The notes under the pieces: generated by a model
Told to the model about the DNA's origin: nothing
What the model saw: the letters and a program-made list of their open reading frames with translations, nothing else
Database searches by the model: none
Position numbers and translations under genes: made by a program
Assembly: GCA_002070185.1 (NCBI GenBank)
Contig: MWCT01000005.1
Span: forward strand, 124,001-188,000
DNA: 64,000 bases
Direction of reading: 5' to 3'
Origin: a candidate division BRC1 bacterium ADurb.Bin183
GTDB taxonomy: Bacteria > Sumerlaeota > Sumerlaeia > MWCT01
Part shown: positions 34,758 through 43,724 of the stretch, piece after piece
Layout of the letters: the number at the start of each line of letters is the position of its first letter
Position numbering within the stretch: position 1 is the first letter of the stretch

Positions 34758-36032
34758 ATGCTTGATATTCAGCTCATACGCAGCAACCCTGATGATGTAA
34801 AAAAACGCCTCCGCGCCAAACGCGTGGATGAATCGCTGGTGGATGGCATTCTCAATCTCGATAAACGCAGACGTGAGATACAGTCAAAAAGCGATGAGAT
34901 GAAAAAAACGCGCAACGAGCGATCTAAGGAAATCGGTAATTTGGTTAAACAAGGGCAAGACGCCTCAGCCCTTAAAGAGGAGACGCGCCTTTTAGGAGAG
35001 CGCATCAAAGACCTCGATGTTGATTTAAAAAACATTGAAGAGGAGCAGCATCAACTTCTTTTGACGATTCCCAATATGCCGCATGAGAGCGTTCCCGTAG
35101 GGGAGAGCGAAGAATCCAATGCAGTTGTCGGGGAATGGGGGGAAAAACCGAATTTCCATTTTGAGCCAAAGCCTCATTGGGAAATCGGAGAAAAATTGGA
35201 TATACTCGATTTGCCCCGCGCCACAAAAATTGCCGGCAGCGGTTTTCCCCTTTTGAAAGGCAGCCTTGCGCGGCTTGAACGCACTCTTATCTCATGGATG
35301 CTTGACTTGCATTCGCGCGAACATGGTTATGTGGAAACGGCGCCGCCGTATCTTGTCAATCGCAAGTCAATGACCGGCACGGGGCAACTGCCCAAGATGG
35401 AAGAGGACATGTATCTGTGTCAGGTGGATGACTTGTTTCTGATACCAACCGCAGAAGTGCCGGTGACAAATATCCATGCGGACGAGATATTAAACGGGGC
35501 GCAGCTGCCGGTTTATTACGTTGCATATACGCCCTGTTTTCGACGAGAGGCGGGCTCGCACGGCAAGGAGACGCGAGGTCTGACCCGCGTGCATCAATTC
35601 AGCAAAGTTGAACTGGTTAAACTCGTCAAACCAGAAACCTCATATAACGAACTTGAGACGCTGTTAAAAAACGCAGAGGAAGTTTTGCGGCGCCTTGGAC
35701 TGCATTATCGCGTTGTTGCCTTGTGTAGCGGCGACCTTTCCTTTTCCGCCGCCAAATGCTATGACATCGAGGTTTGGGCGCCCGGTATGCAGAAATATCT
35801 TGAAGTCTCTTCGTGCAGTAATTTTGAGGATTTTCAAGCGCGCAGAGCCGGTCTCAAATTCCGCCGCGAAGCAGGCGCCAAACCTGAGTTTGTGCACACT
35901 TTAAATGGCTCCGGAGTGGCACTTCCGCGGCTCATGATCGCCCTTTTGGAAACTTATCAGCAGCCGGATGGAACGGTTAAAATACCGGATGCAATTCGCG
36001 GCATTTTTGGAGCGGATGTCCTGAAAAATTAA
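34758..36032 (+). CDS. serS: seryl-tRNA synthetase
   Basis: A 424-residue class II aminoacyl-tRNA synthetase charging tRNA-Ser. The N-terminal antiparallel coiled coil that grips the tRNA long arm is visible at about residues 25-105. Motif 2 lies in [19 protein letters not shown] near residue 275, and motif 3 is [19 protein letters not shown] near the C-terminus. Length and ends match ordinary bacterial SerRS. AAAGGATT is just upstream of the ATG. It is convergent with mqnA, with 16 bases between the stops and no hairpin. Confidence 0.97.
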   Translation: MLDIQLIRSNPDDVKKRLRAKRVDESLVDGILNLDKRRREIQSKSDEMKKTRNERSKEIGNLVKQGQDASALKEETRLLGERIKDLDVDLKNIEEEQHQLLLTIPNMPHESVPVGESEESNAVVGEWGEKPNFHFEPKPHWEIGEKLDILDLPRATKIAGSGFPLLKGSLARLERTLISWMLDLHSREHGYVETAPPYLVNRKSMTGTGQLPKMEEDMYLCQVDDLFLIPTAEVPVTNIHADEILNGAQLPVYYVAYTPCFRREAGSHGKETRGLTRVHQFSKVELVKLVKPETSYNELETLLKNAEEVLRRLGLHYRVVALCSGDLSFSAAKCYDIEVWAPGMQKYLEVSSCSNFEDFQARRAGLKFRREAGAKPEFVHTLNGSGVALPRLMIALLETYQQPDGTVKIPDAIRGIFGADVLKN

Positions 36033-36048
36033 AAAGGGGTTCAAAGAT

Positions 36049-36891
36049 TTATTTCTTGCCCAACATGAGCATCTGAAACTGGTCGCCGCCGTATATTTTC
36101 AATTCCACAGAAGGCTCGCAAATTTTGAGCTCGTCCATAAAAAAATGGAACCACTCAACGCCTTTCATTTCTTCCGTTCCAAGGTTGTAAATAGTATTGC
36201 CTAATATCTCGCGGCATTTTTCCTCATGAACCCGAAGCCGAGATGATTCCGCTTGGATGATTTCATCCTTTGCCGCCAACCCTTCTTCTTTTGCCTGCAA
36301 AAATAACTCATCCAAAGCGGGTCCTTCCAGACCTTCGCGAACTCCCCAAACGGAAAAGGTGAAAGACTCCGATGTCCATGCATACCATTGCTCGCCCAGA
36401 TCAACCCTGCTATTGAATTCTTCCTTTATCTGCATAGCGGCATCGCCAACAACTAAAAAAGCATCATAATCTGTGGTCAAAAAAGGATAGTCGCTCGTGA
36501 TGGGTTTTGAGGAGAGCACTTCCACAGGCTGCATACTCCAGCGGATATTGAACAAGGCGCGCAAAAGAGCGATGGAAATAATAGAACGACGATCCACAAG
36601 CACGGTTTTGATATCGGCGGGCGCCGTTTTGGAAAACATGATAGAGTTATACGACGCTCCGCGGCAGGTGACGGATATATTAGGGAGAATACTGATTTGA
36701 GGATTCCGAAGAACGGTCAGCATCGGAATGAGCGCAACATCAAGCTCGCCCTTGACTAAAAGATTGGAGAGCTCTCTTGGAGTTCTATCATTGATTTCCA
36801 ACCCAGGCTCAATCTCTTTGAGTTTCGCGGTCAATGGGAGCGCGCTGAGACAGTTTTGAACACCCACCCTTAAAATGGGATTGTCAGTCAT
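36049..36891 (-). CDS. mqnA: menaquinone biosynthesis protein MqnA (chorismate dehydratase) family
   Basis: A 280-residue MqnA/MqnD-type protein with a periplasmic-binding-protein fold. MqnA dehydrates chorismate to 3-[(1-carboxyvinyl)oxy]benzoate, the first step of the futalosine route to menaquinone. The start RVGVQNCLSALPLTAKL matches the family's RIGxxxYLNxxPL opening, and DLGEQWYAWTSESFTFSVWG is very close to the MqnA DLGxxWxxWTxxPFVFAVW segment. The ASYNSIMFSK and LTTDYDAFLVVGDAAM segments are further binding-cleft markers. Other mqn genes are not in the window. Confidence 0.85.
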   Translation of the reverse strand: MTDNPILRVGVQNCLSALPLTAKLKEIEPGLEINDRTPRELSNLLVKGELDVALIPMLTVLRNPQISILPNISVTCRGASYNSIMFSKTAPADIKTVLVDRRSIISIALLRALFNIRWSMQPVEVLSSKPITSDYPFLTTDYDAFLVVGDAAMQIKEEFNSRVDLGEQWYAWTSESFTFSVWGVREGLEGPALDELFLQAKEEGLAAKDEIIQAESSRLRVHEEKCREILGNTIYNLGTEEMKGVEWFHFFMDELKICEPSVELKIYGGDQFQMLMLGKK

Positions 36892-36920
36892 GGAGCCTCC
36901 CTTTCACTTGTGAATCCTTG

Positions 36921-39542
36921 TTATTGAGGTTTGGCAATGGAGAAATCCTCCAGTTTTGGGGGATCGCCTTTTTTCCCGCCGGCGATCCATTTTTTTCGCG
37001 CCTCAAGATACAAACGCTTTTGTTCTAGCTCAGAAAGCCGCGCTGTCAATGGATTTGTGCTTTTAGAGGCTGAAGAAATTCCGTTTGGAGCGCCATTTGG
37101 AGCGTCTGTTCCCGGTTCTTTTTCCATTGCTTGCGCTGCCATATATGGAGCAAATATTTTTTCCATGGCAAATCGGACCTTTGGCTCGCGTTCCATCTCA
37201 ATCGCCTGACGGATGCGGCTCTTCATGACGTCTCTATCCGCTCTTAATTTGTTGATGATATCTTCAATTTTTCTTTTGAGCTGTGGAGGCGCTGAGTTCC
37301 ATTCTAAAATGAGGTTATGTAAAAACTCATGAAGAAGAAAAGGCGGCATGGGCGGGGTGTTATATTCCACAAGAGCGGAAACGGCTGCCGAGGCGATTAA
37401 CGGGTCGCTATCCTTCATCTGCGTTATGACAGGTTTGATGGCTTCCGGAGATTTGGCGCGCCCCAACAACTGCAATGCCGCAATTTTTTTCAGGCGCTTT
37501 TTATCCGCACCCGTAAAAAAATAATATTTTGTCAAAGCGCGAATGGCATCATCAACATCATAAGCGGCGGGGACATCGGAAGGGACAACTGGCGCGCAGA
37601 TATTTTCGCCTTTTTCCTTTGATTCCTTTTCGATTCGGGAATGGGCTTTGAATATCATTTCGGCTGTTTCTTTGCCCGGCATATTATAATGCCCCGTCTG
37701 AATTTTTTCATAGATATCCCAAAGAATGCAATCAGCTCTTTCGCCGCCAATCTTGTTCATGGCATACACAAGAGTTGCCGCAATTTTATCCTTGCCCAAA
37801 ACCTGCCGCGTTTCAGTTGAGGCGTCCCAATAATGCTCCTGTTCATATTTTTGAAGATTTGCATCCTCTGTCAGCAAGGCGGCTGAAAGCATTTTTTCCA
37901 TAAGCGGGAGGGCGCGTTCATCGCCGATGCGCGACATGATTTCGCCAATGGCAAGATACGCGCCGGAATAATGAATCATATAGCGACCGGCAACCTCGAT
38001 AATTTCAGGTAAAAAATCAGAGCCAAAACGGCAAATATGCTCCACCAGCTTTTCGCGTCTGCCAAGAAACGTCCGGGCGCTTTCACCGCCCGCCTGCGGA
38101 CCTTTTGCAAATTCCGCGTCAGTTTCTTTCAACCAAAGCCCCTCGACAAGGCGCTGAACAGCCCAAGCCCGAAAGGCGCGGTTGATATCGTTTAACTGCG
38201 TTAAATAAAAATTTTCCGCGCAAATGATATTAAGACGCGCGTCTTTGTTGCCGAGGATTTCAATCACTTCTCGAATCAACCCATTGCGTTGCTCAGGGGA
38301 AAGAATTTTATTTCTGGAAATTCGGGCAAGCGCCATCAGTATCTGCGCAATCTCAGCTCGATGCCGCGGTTCAATCGAACTTACTCGCATAGCGGCTTTT
38401 AATATTGCCAAAAGAACTTCTTTTGCCTTTGAACCGCTCATTGCGCCTAGCGCAGAAATAATCACGGGGCGCATGGGAATAAGATTTTTATCCTTCATGG
38501 ATTCGATGAGAAACTCGATGGAACTATCAGCCTTGAATCCGCCGAGGATTTCTATGGCATATTGTTCATATCGGTCGCCCTTGTGGGCTTTGGCAAAACC
38601 GATTATCTCATTCACCAGATTCTCATTTTCCCCCAATTCGGTCAAGATGGCAATGGATGTCCTTTTTTGAAGCGGGGTCATGGAGTTGAAAAGACGCGAT
38701 TCCACGCCCGCCGCTGCGCCGGTTGTTGAAACCTCGCGCGGACATAATTCAACCAACAGGCAGACAATATCCTCCCAAATATGCTCGTGTGGAGGAATGT
38801 AATAACATCGGATAATAGAATAAATTAAAGACCTGAGATTGGCAAGGTCTTCCTCTGTCGGCTCGCCGATGGAAGTGGTTAGAGGAAGATGCTTTTTTAT
38901 CTCCGCTATGGTTGTCGAAAGCACACGATTCCATTGAATACTGCGGCGATCCAACTGGGTTTTATACATCATAGCAAATCGGTCTTTGGTTGTTTTGTCA
39001 ATATGCGCGAGAACATCTTCCGAAAGATCCCATTTAGTGGCAAGCTCGCGAATCTTGCGGATTGTTTTGGCAACTTCATCCTGTCGGTTCTCAATCGCGC
39101 CGAAGATGTTTCCAAGAATGGAGGCAACACGCATTTTGCCCTCGGGAAGATTCTCTTGGGAAAAAAGTTCAGCGCATAAGAAAAGGGCTTTATCAAGCAA
39201 GCCGGTGCGCACCGCTTCATAAATCTCTCGTCCAATCCGTTCCATATAAAGGTCTGCGAGCTTCTTTTTCCATTCGTGTGTCAGCAATATATGAGGTTCA
39301 ATGAGCGGTTTGAAAGTCAGGATGGCTGCCTCGGGCATAAAGGTCAGAACAGAGTCGAAAAATAATTCAACAGATTTTACGGCAAAACGATTATAGGCAA
39401 CGAGCGCCGCTTTGCCTAAGGCATCGCCGGCTTCTGCCTGTGATATAGTCTCAATAGAAAGCGATTTTTGAGCCGATGCCAACGCCGGCTCAATTCTTCC
39501 GGTTAAGAGGCAATTTGCCAATTGCTGGATGAATTCGTCCAA
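36921..39542 (-). CDS. large helical-repeat (HEAT-like) protein, unknown function
   Basis: A soluble, almost entirely helical protein of about 873 residues. HEAT-type helix pairs are clear in two blocks: near residues 330-450 (YAIEILGGFKADSSIEFLIE, RPVIISALGAMSGSKAKEVL) and near 700-800 (KKIAALQLLGRAKSPEAIKP, DPLIASAAVSALVEYNTPPM). There is no signal peptide or catalytic motif. The frame can start at TTG 39557, but the TTG at 39542 has GAGG about 6 bases upstream and is the better choice. It lies 29 bases upstream of mqnA. A scaffold role is likely for such a protein; the partner is unknown. Confidence 0.72.
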   Translation of the reverse strand: MDEFIQQLANCLLTGRIEPALASAQKSLSIETISQAEAGDALGKAALVAYNRFAVKSVELFFDSVLTFMPEAAILTFKPLIEPHILLTHEWKKKLADLYMERIGREIYEAVRTGLLDKALFLCAELFSQENLPEGKMRVASILGNIFGAIENRQDEVAKTIRKIRELATKWDLSEDVLAHIDKTTKDRFAMMYKTQLDRRSIQWNRVLSTTIAEIKKHLPLTTSIGEPTEEDLANLRSLIYSIIRCYYIPPHEHIWEDIVCLLVELCPREVSTTGAAAGVESRLFNSMTPLQKRTSIAILTELGENENLVNEIIGFAKAHKGDRYEQYAIEILGGFKADSSIEFLIESMKDKNLIPMRPVIISALGAMSGSKAKEVLLAILKAAMRVSSIEPRHRAEIAQILMALARISRNKILSPEQRNGLIREVIEILGNKDARLNIICAENFYLTQLNDINRAFRAWAVQRLVEGLWLKETDAEFAKGPQAGGESARTFLGRREKLVEHICRFGSDFLPEIIEVAGRYMIHYSGAYLAIGEIMSRIGDERALPLMEKMLSAALLTEDANLQKYEQEHYWDASTETRQVLGKDKIAATLVYAMNKIGGERADCILWDIYEKIQTGHYNMPGKETAEMIFKAHSRIEKESKEKGENICAPVVPSDVPAAYDVDDAIRALTKYYFFTGADKKRLKKIAALQLLGRAKSPEAIKPVITQMKDSDPLIASAAVSALVEYNTPPMPPFLLHEFLHNLILEWNSAPPQLKRKIEDIINKLRADRDVMKSRIRQAIEMEREPKVRFAMEKIFAPYMAAQAMEKEPGTDAPNGAPNGISSASKSTNPLTARLSELEQKRLYLEARKKWIAGGKKGDPPKLEDFSIAKPQ

Positions 39543-39671
39543 AAAAAACCTCGGCAACTACAAAAATTGAGTGTGAATAACTTTTAGTTGCATTATCATA
39601 ATATAATATAATACAAACATCCATAATAGACTGCAAAGTAAAGAAATTTTTTTAGAAAGGAGGGTGATAAT

Positions 39672-40025
39672 ATGCCGGAGAAAAGCAATTGCCTCTTCTG
39701 CCGGATTGCTCAAAAAGATATCCCAGCCGCTCTTATTTATGAATCCGACGATATTGTGGCATTCAAAGACATCAACCCTCAGGCGCCGACGCATATTCTT
39801 ATTATTCCGCGCAAACATATCGCCACGATGAATGATATTTTGCCGGAGGATGCGGCGCTGATAGGCAGAATGACCCTTGTTGCAAAAGAGCTTGCCGCTC
39901 AGGAAGGAATTGCACAAAAAGGATATCGTCTGGTTTTCAATTGTAATCAAGATGCTGGGCAGGCTGTATTTCACATTCATCTTCATTTATTAGGCGGGCG
40001 AGCCTTCGCTTGGCCCCCCGGTTAA
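39672..40025 (+). CDS. hinT: HIT family hydrolase (HinT-like)
   Basis: A 117-residue histidine-triad protein. The HIT motif FHIHLHLLGGR lies near residues 98-108, and the N-terminal CLFCRIAQKDIPAALIYESD is typical of HinT. HinT proteins hydrolyse AMP-linked phosphoramidates. ATG is preceded by a strong AAAGGAGGGTG. The upstream gap (39543-39671) is AT-rich and must hold promoters for both this and the divergent helical-repeat gene; several TATAAT-like runs make the exact site unclear. Confidence 0.95.
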   Translation: MPEKSNCLFCRIAQKDIPAALIYESDDIVAFKDINPQAPTHILIIPRKHIATMNDILPEDAALIGRMTLVAKELAAQEGIAQKGYRLVFNCNQDAGQAVFHIHLHLLGGRAFAWPPG

Positions 40026-40051
40026 AAAAGTTGAAAACAATAAAAAAAGTA

Positions 40052-40079
40052 TTGACGCGGGTTAAGCGGATAGGCTAAT
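40052..40079 (+). promoter_or_regulatory. candidate promoter of the prepilin gene
   Basis: TTGACG (40052-40057, five of six) is followed after 16 bases by GCTAAT (40074-40079, four of six). It lies about 60 bases upstream of the prepilin ATG and overlaps an 18-bp palindrome. Confidence 0.5.
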
Positions 40080-40094
40080 TGAAACGTTTCAATT
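40077..40094. promoter_or_regulatory. perfect 18-bp palindrome, LacI-type operator candidate
   Basis: AATTGAAACGTTTCAATT reads the same on both strands. The central TGAAACGTTTCA with a CG centre is the shape of LacI-family operators. It covers the end of the candidate -10 box and the expected transcript start of the prepilin gene, a position where binding would block initiation. No LacI-type gene is in the window, so the regulator is unknown. Confidence 0.6.
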
Positions 40095-40141
40095 GATGCA
40101 TGATGTGTTATTAAAAATTTTTTTTAAGGAGGTGAATTTCT

Positions 40142-40702
40142 ATGAACAAAAAAGGGTTTACACTAATTGAGCTCCTCATTGTCGTGGCTATCATCGCCAT
40201 CTTGGCGGCTATCGCCGTCCCCAACTTCCTCGAGGCGCAGGTGCGCTCCAAAGTCAGCCGGGTCAAGGCTGATATGCGTTCACTGGCGACCGGCGTTGAA
40301 TCTTATATGACGGATCATAACAAATTATTTCGCACGACTCGTTATGTTGGCGAAACTCGCACTTATATCTGGTCTATCATGACCACGCCCGTTGCTTATA
40401 TGACTTCGATTCCTACCGATCCCTTCAACGTCGTGGACTTGAATGTTGGAGATCGCGTCATTATTATTTGGGGACCCGATTACATTGACCCATATGCTGC
40501 ACGTTCCGCCACATTTTTCTCGCCCTATAACGAATATTCTGATGGAACAAACATGAAGCGCACCGGGTTCTGGGTCCTTTTCAGTTTGGGTCCAGATAAA
40601 AAATACGACGTTCTTGACCCCGTTTTTCCTTCACCTATGTATCCCTATGACCCGACCAACGGAACAATCAGCAAGGGAGATATTGTTCGATTTAAGCAAT
40701 AG
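40142..40702 (+). CDS. type II secretion / type IV pilin-like prepilin
   Basis: A 186-residue prepilin. The N-terminus MNKKGFTLIELLIVVAIIAI is the class III signal: cleavage falls between Gly5 and Phe6, and the +5 Glu is present. A long helix follows (NFLEAQVRSKVSRVKADMRS) and then a beta-rich head with FWVLFSLGPDKKYDV and a C-terminal YDPTNGTISKGDIVRFKQ. This compact architecture is common in uncultured phyla and resembles major pseudopilins (GspG-like). A strong AAGGAGGTG precedes the ATG. It stands alone, with its own promoter and terminator. It probably works with the gspE/gspF products encoded about 27 kb away. Confidence 0.92.
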   Translation: MNKKGFTLIELLIVVAIIAILAAIAVPNFLEAQVRSKVSRVKADMRSLATGVESYMTDHNKLFRTTRYVGETRTYIWSIMTTPVAYMTSIPTDPFNVVDLNVGDRVIIIWGPDYIDPYAARSATFFSPYNEYSDGTNMKRTGFWVLFSLGPDKKYDVLDPVFPSPMYPYDPTNGTISKGDIVRFKQ

Positions 40703-40734
40703 GCGAAATAATTATTCTGAGTGTTTTAATTCTT

Positions 40735-40760
40735 AACCGGTCTTTCGACCGGTTTTTTAT
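40735..40760 (+). terminator. Rho-independent terminator of the prepilin gene
   Basis: Stem AACCGGTC/GACCGGTT (40735-40742 with 40747-40754), loop TTTC, followed by a T-rich run. It lies 32 bases after the prepilin stop and reaches into the end of the convergent pdxJ gene, whose stop is at 40757. Confidence 0.9.
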
Positions 40761-41470
40761 TTTATCAGCGCAATCATCTCTTTCACAGCCCGCTCAATGC
40801 CAACAAAAACGGCGTGAGCAATAATGCTGTGACCAATGTTTAATTCCTCCATCCCAGCGATGCGCGCAACAGGTTGGACATTGCGATAATTCAACCCATG
40901 CCCGGCATTTACGCGCAATCCCAGATCCTGAGCGATATGAGCGCCGCGAACAAGAATTTCCAATTCCCGCTTTTGCTCCTCTTCCTCAACCGCATTGCAA
41001 TAACAACCGGTATGAAGCTCGATGAATTCAGCGCCGGTCTCCGCAGCGGCGGCTATTTGATTTTCATCCGCGTCAATAAAAAGGCTGACTCTGATGCCGG
41101 AATCCTGAAGGGATTCCGTGACAGACTGTATTTTTGCAAGATTGCCCGCAACATCCAATCCGCCCTCTGTTGTTATTTCCTCGCGTTTTTCAGGCACAAG
41201 GGTAACTTGGTGGGGACGATATTTGACAGCGACGGGCAACATGGCGTCGGCGGCTGCCATTTCGAGATTGACCCGCGTTTTTGCCAACTGCATCAGCAGC
41301 TCAAGATCTCGCTCTTTTGCGTGGCGCCTATCCTCTCGGATGTGCAGCGTGATTCCTGATGCTCCAGCAAGTTCGCAAAGGAGAGCGGCTGTCACAGGGT
41401 CGGGCTCTGTAATTTTACGCGCCTCTCTCAACGTTGCCACATGGTCAATATTAACGCAAAGTATTGTCAT
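40757..41470 (-). CDS. pdxJ: pyridoxine 5'-phosphate synthase
   Basis: A 237-residue PdxJ, which condenses 1-deoxyxylulose 5-phosphate with aminoacetone 3-phosphate to pyridoxine phosphate. Family marks are [37 protein letters not shown] and [11 protein letters not shown]. The frame is open to 41587, but ATG 41470 starts the family sequence, has GGAGGA about 8 bases upstream, and overlaps the stop of cdaR by 4 bases. It is therefore the coupled third gene of a cdaA-cdaR-pdxJ operon. PdxJ points to the DXP-dependent vitamin B6 route. Confidence 0.96.
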   Translation of the reverse strand: MTILCVNIDHVATLREARKITEPDPVTAALLCELAGASGITLHIREDRRHAKERDLELLMQLAKTRVNLEMAAADAMLPVAVKYRPHQVTLVPEKREEITTEGGLDVAGNLAKIQSVTESLQDSGIRVSLFIDADENQIAAAAETGAEFIELHTGCYCNAVEEEEQKRELEILVRGAHIAQDLGLRVNAGHGLNYRNVQPVARIAGMEELNIGHSIIAHAVFVGIERAVKEMIALIK

Positions 41471-42570
41471 GGTTTGATTCCTCCTCTTATCGGCGTTGCG
41501 GTTGGATTGACGTTGGATGGCTTTTCGCCGCCCGGCTTGGGTTCTTCGATGGGAATGAATTTCAGGCTGATAACCTCCGGTTGCCATGATGTGATACTCG
41601 CCTTATCCTTGATGGCGGGCGGTATTTTTTCAGACCATTTAGCGTCAATGGCGATATCGCCGCTATAATTGGGCGTTTCCTCCAAGGTCTGTCTCGGTAT
41701 AATAATGAATGAGTCCGCGTTCATTTGATCCAACATGCTTTTAGGTCCTTCAACAGTGATGCTGGCTTTTGTGGGAGAATACTCCGCTTTGAGATTTTTA
41801 TAAAATGTTTTAATCACAATCGGCACATCGGGAAATGTTTTTTTAAGTTCCTTTTCTCCAATGACCACATGAACCTGCGCAGTTAGTTTATCAAATTTTT
41901 CAATTCGCGAATTTTCGTCGCGTACATAAAATAAACCTTCTGGAAGCGGAACGGTAACGTTTTCAAAAAAACTGGCTACTTTACCTTCGACATTGACCGG
42001 CTCTGTCAACAACTCAATAAAGCCGTCTTTTTCTTTTTTAACCTTGCTGACGCTGCCCGGCAAACCGATAAGATATACCTCGGCAGGTTTGGGTCGCAAA
42101 ACATCGTCAAGAAGTCGAAAATCTGGATGGGGTTCGCCGATTTTTGGAACTCTGATTCTTGCCTTCTCCGCCCTAAGCTGAGCGTTGACATTCACAATAT
42201 CCTGCCCAAGAACCAGCGGGCGGACAGCCTCCGGCAACCGCCCCATATTCACATTGCGCAAATTGATATTCACGGTAGTCTGTTTAGGCAAATCAAGACC
42301 AGCAAAGTTTTCATCAATGCCCTTAATCTCGATAAATATCGCATCGGGCGTGATAAGGTATGAGTATGATTTGGGATATTGGAGCGAGACATTAACCTTT
42401 GGCGGGATAACGGATACGGTCATATAATCCGGTGTGCCGGATGTTTTGACAACTGCGGCGACGGTTTGCATTTCAAAATCATTTTGTTTGGCAACAAGCC
42501 AGACAGCCATCGCAATGAAAAACGATGTCACAAATAAAATTATTTCAGATGTGATTCTTGGTTGTTTCAT
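41467..42570 (-). CDS. cdaR: YbbR-domain protein, regulator of diadenylate cyclase
   Basis: A 367-residue protein with one N-terminal membrane anchor ([20 protein letters not shown]) and an extracytoplasmic part made of repeated YbbR domains (for example [33 protein letters not shown] and [15 protein letters not shown]). In Firmicutes the YbbR protein CdaR modulates the cyclase CdaA. It lies 25 bases after cdaA and overlaps pdxJ by 4 bases. A proline-rich tail ([19 protein letters not shown]) follows the last domain. The role here is inferred from family and position. Confidence 0.88.
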   Translation of the reverse strand: MKQPRITSEIILFVTSFFIAMAVWLVAKQNDFEMQTVAAVVKTSGTPDYMTVSVIPPKVNVSLQYPKSYSYLITPDAIFIEIKGIDENFAGLDLPKQTTVNINLRNVNMGRLPEAVRPLVLGQDIVNVNAQLRAEKARIRVPKIGEPHPDFRLLDDVLRPKPAEVYLIGLPGSVSKVKKEKDGFIELLTEPVNVEGKVASFFENVTVPLPEGLFYVRDENSRIEKFDKLTAQVHVVIGEKELKKTFPDVPIVIKTFYKNLKAEYSPTKASITVEGPKSMLDQMNADSFIIIPRQTLEETPNYSGDIAIDAKWSEKIPPAIKDKASITSWQPEVISLKFIPIEEPKPGGEKPSNVNPTATPIRGGIKP

Positions 42571-42595
42571 GGGAATTAATCCTTATTCAACTCTC

Positions 42596-43390
42596 TTAAG
42601 CGCTTTCCTTTTCTTCGGATTTAAGATTGAGGAGCGTGGTCAGCTGCTCCCGCAATTTCTCGGAATTTTGCCCTCTGGTGAGATTCCCGCCGAACGCCAG
42701 AGAAATAGTTCCAGTTTCCTCGGAAACTACAATCACGACCGCGTCGGTTTCTTCAGAAAGCCCCAATGCCGCTCTATGGCGCGTCCCAAGATCGCGGCTC
42801 AAATCCAGACTGTCTGTGAGAGGCAGAATGCACCCCGCCGCCTCAATGCGCCCGTTTCGGATAATCATCGCGCCGTCATGCAGGGGAGTGAGATGGGTAA
42901 ATATGGTGCGAATAAGTTCTTCCGTTATTGACGCATCCAACGTTGTTCCCGTGCCCGCATAAACTCGCAACGGATTGCGGCGCTCGATGGCGATTAATGC
43001 CCCCACTCTGCGTGTGGACAATGCCTCCGCCGCTTTGATAAGCTCCTCGATATACTCGCCGCTCTGTTTGAAGATGGCGCGGAAAAGACGCATCTGCCCA
43101 AGCTCGGTAAGGGCTTTTTTGAAATCGTTCTGAAACACTATAAGAAAAATGAGAACGATAATTATCCAGAAATTCCCGAATATAAAAGCAACGCCGGTGA
43201 GGTTGAGCGTCTTGGCGACGATATATCCTCCAAAGGAGATAATAATAAGCGAAATCCAGCCGCGCAACGCAACTGATGAACGAGTCCCTTTCAAAAGGGA
43301 TAAAATAAAATAAAAAAGCAAGGTCATCACAATGATATCCAACATATCTATCAGGTTGATGACCCTGATGAGCCCCCAAAGCTGTTGCAT
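42596..43390 (-). CDS. cdaA: diadenylate cyclase (c-di-AMP synthase)
   Basis: A 264-residue CdaA. Three membrane segments fill residues about 15-85. The DAC domain follows, with the two catalytic motifs visible: LHDGAMIIRNGR (DGA) near residue 170 and LGTRHRAALGLSEE (RHR) near residue 203. It makes the second messenger c-di-AMP, which controls potassium and osmotic balance and cell-wall functions. It is first in an operon with cdaR and pdxJ. The usual third gene in Firmicutes is glmM, not pdxJ. Confidence 0.95.
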   Translation of the reverse strand: MQQLWGLIRVINLIDMLDIIVMTLLFYFILSLLKGTRSSVALRGWISLIIISFGGYIVAKTLNLTGVAFIFGNFWIIIVLIFLIVFQNDFKKALTELGQMRLFRAIFKQSGEYIEELIKAAEALSTRRVGALIAIERRNPLRVYAGTGTTLDASITEELIRTIFTHLTPLHDGAMIIRNGRIEAAGCILPLTDSLDLSRDLGTRHRAALGLSEETDAVVIVVSEETGTISLAFGGNLTRGQNSEKLREQLTTLLNLKSEEKESA

Positions 43391-43724
43391 GATTTAAAAC
43401 CCGTAAAAAAGTTTTAATTAATATTATTCAAATCAAAACAAAATAACAATATTGAAAGCATTCTTATTATTCAATGACTTTTTATCACCAACGAATGTTA
43501 GATATCTGATAAGGTTTTTGGATGATAATTCAATAAACACAAATGTATAGTCATTTAATACTCTATGAGACTTTTTTAAAATAATTATATTGACACAGGG
43601 CAGCTCTATGACATATTTAAAACGTATCAATTCATTGGGAAAGGGGGAATTATTTTAATAAAAAATTGTGTTTCTTTATTGCCTTTGGCAATTTAATTGA
43701 CACTAATGTTTTAGGAGGGATACC
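43391..43724. other. 334-base AT-rich gap between cdaA and a secreted protein gene
   Basis: No gene is supported here. On the plus strand a perfect TTGACA at 43590-43595 lies about 130 bases before the secreted protein gene; the hexamers 16-18 bases later (CATATT, ATATTT, TATTTA) are weak -10 matches. A second TTGACA near 43699 is too close to the start to act as -35 for it. The ribosome site AGGAGGG is near 43711-43717. I found no clear cdaA promoter on the minus strand. Confidence 0.45.

Noticed and set aside
39558..39671. Specific promoter between the HEAT-like gene and hinT
   Set aside because: Several overlapping TATAAT-like runs fit on both strands without a convincing -35, so no single call is justified.
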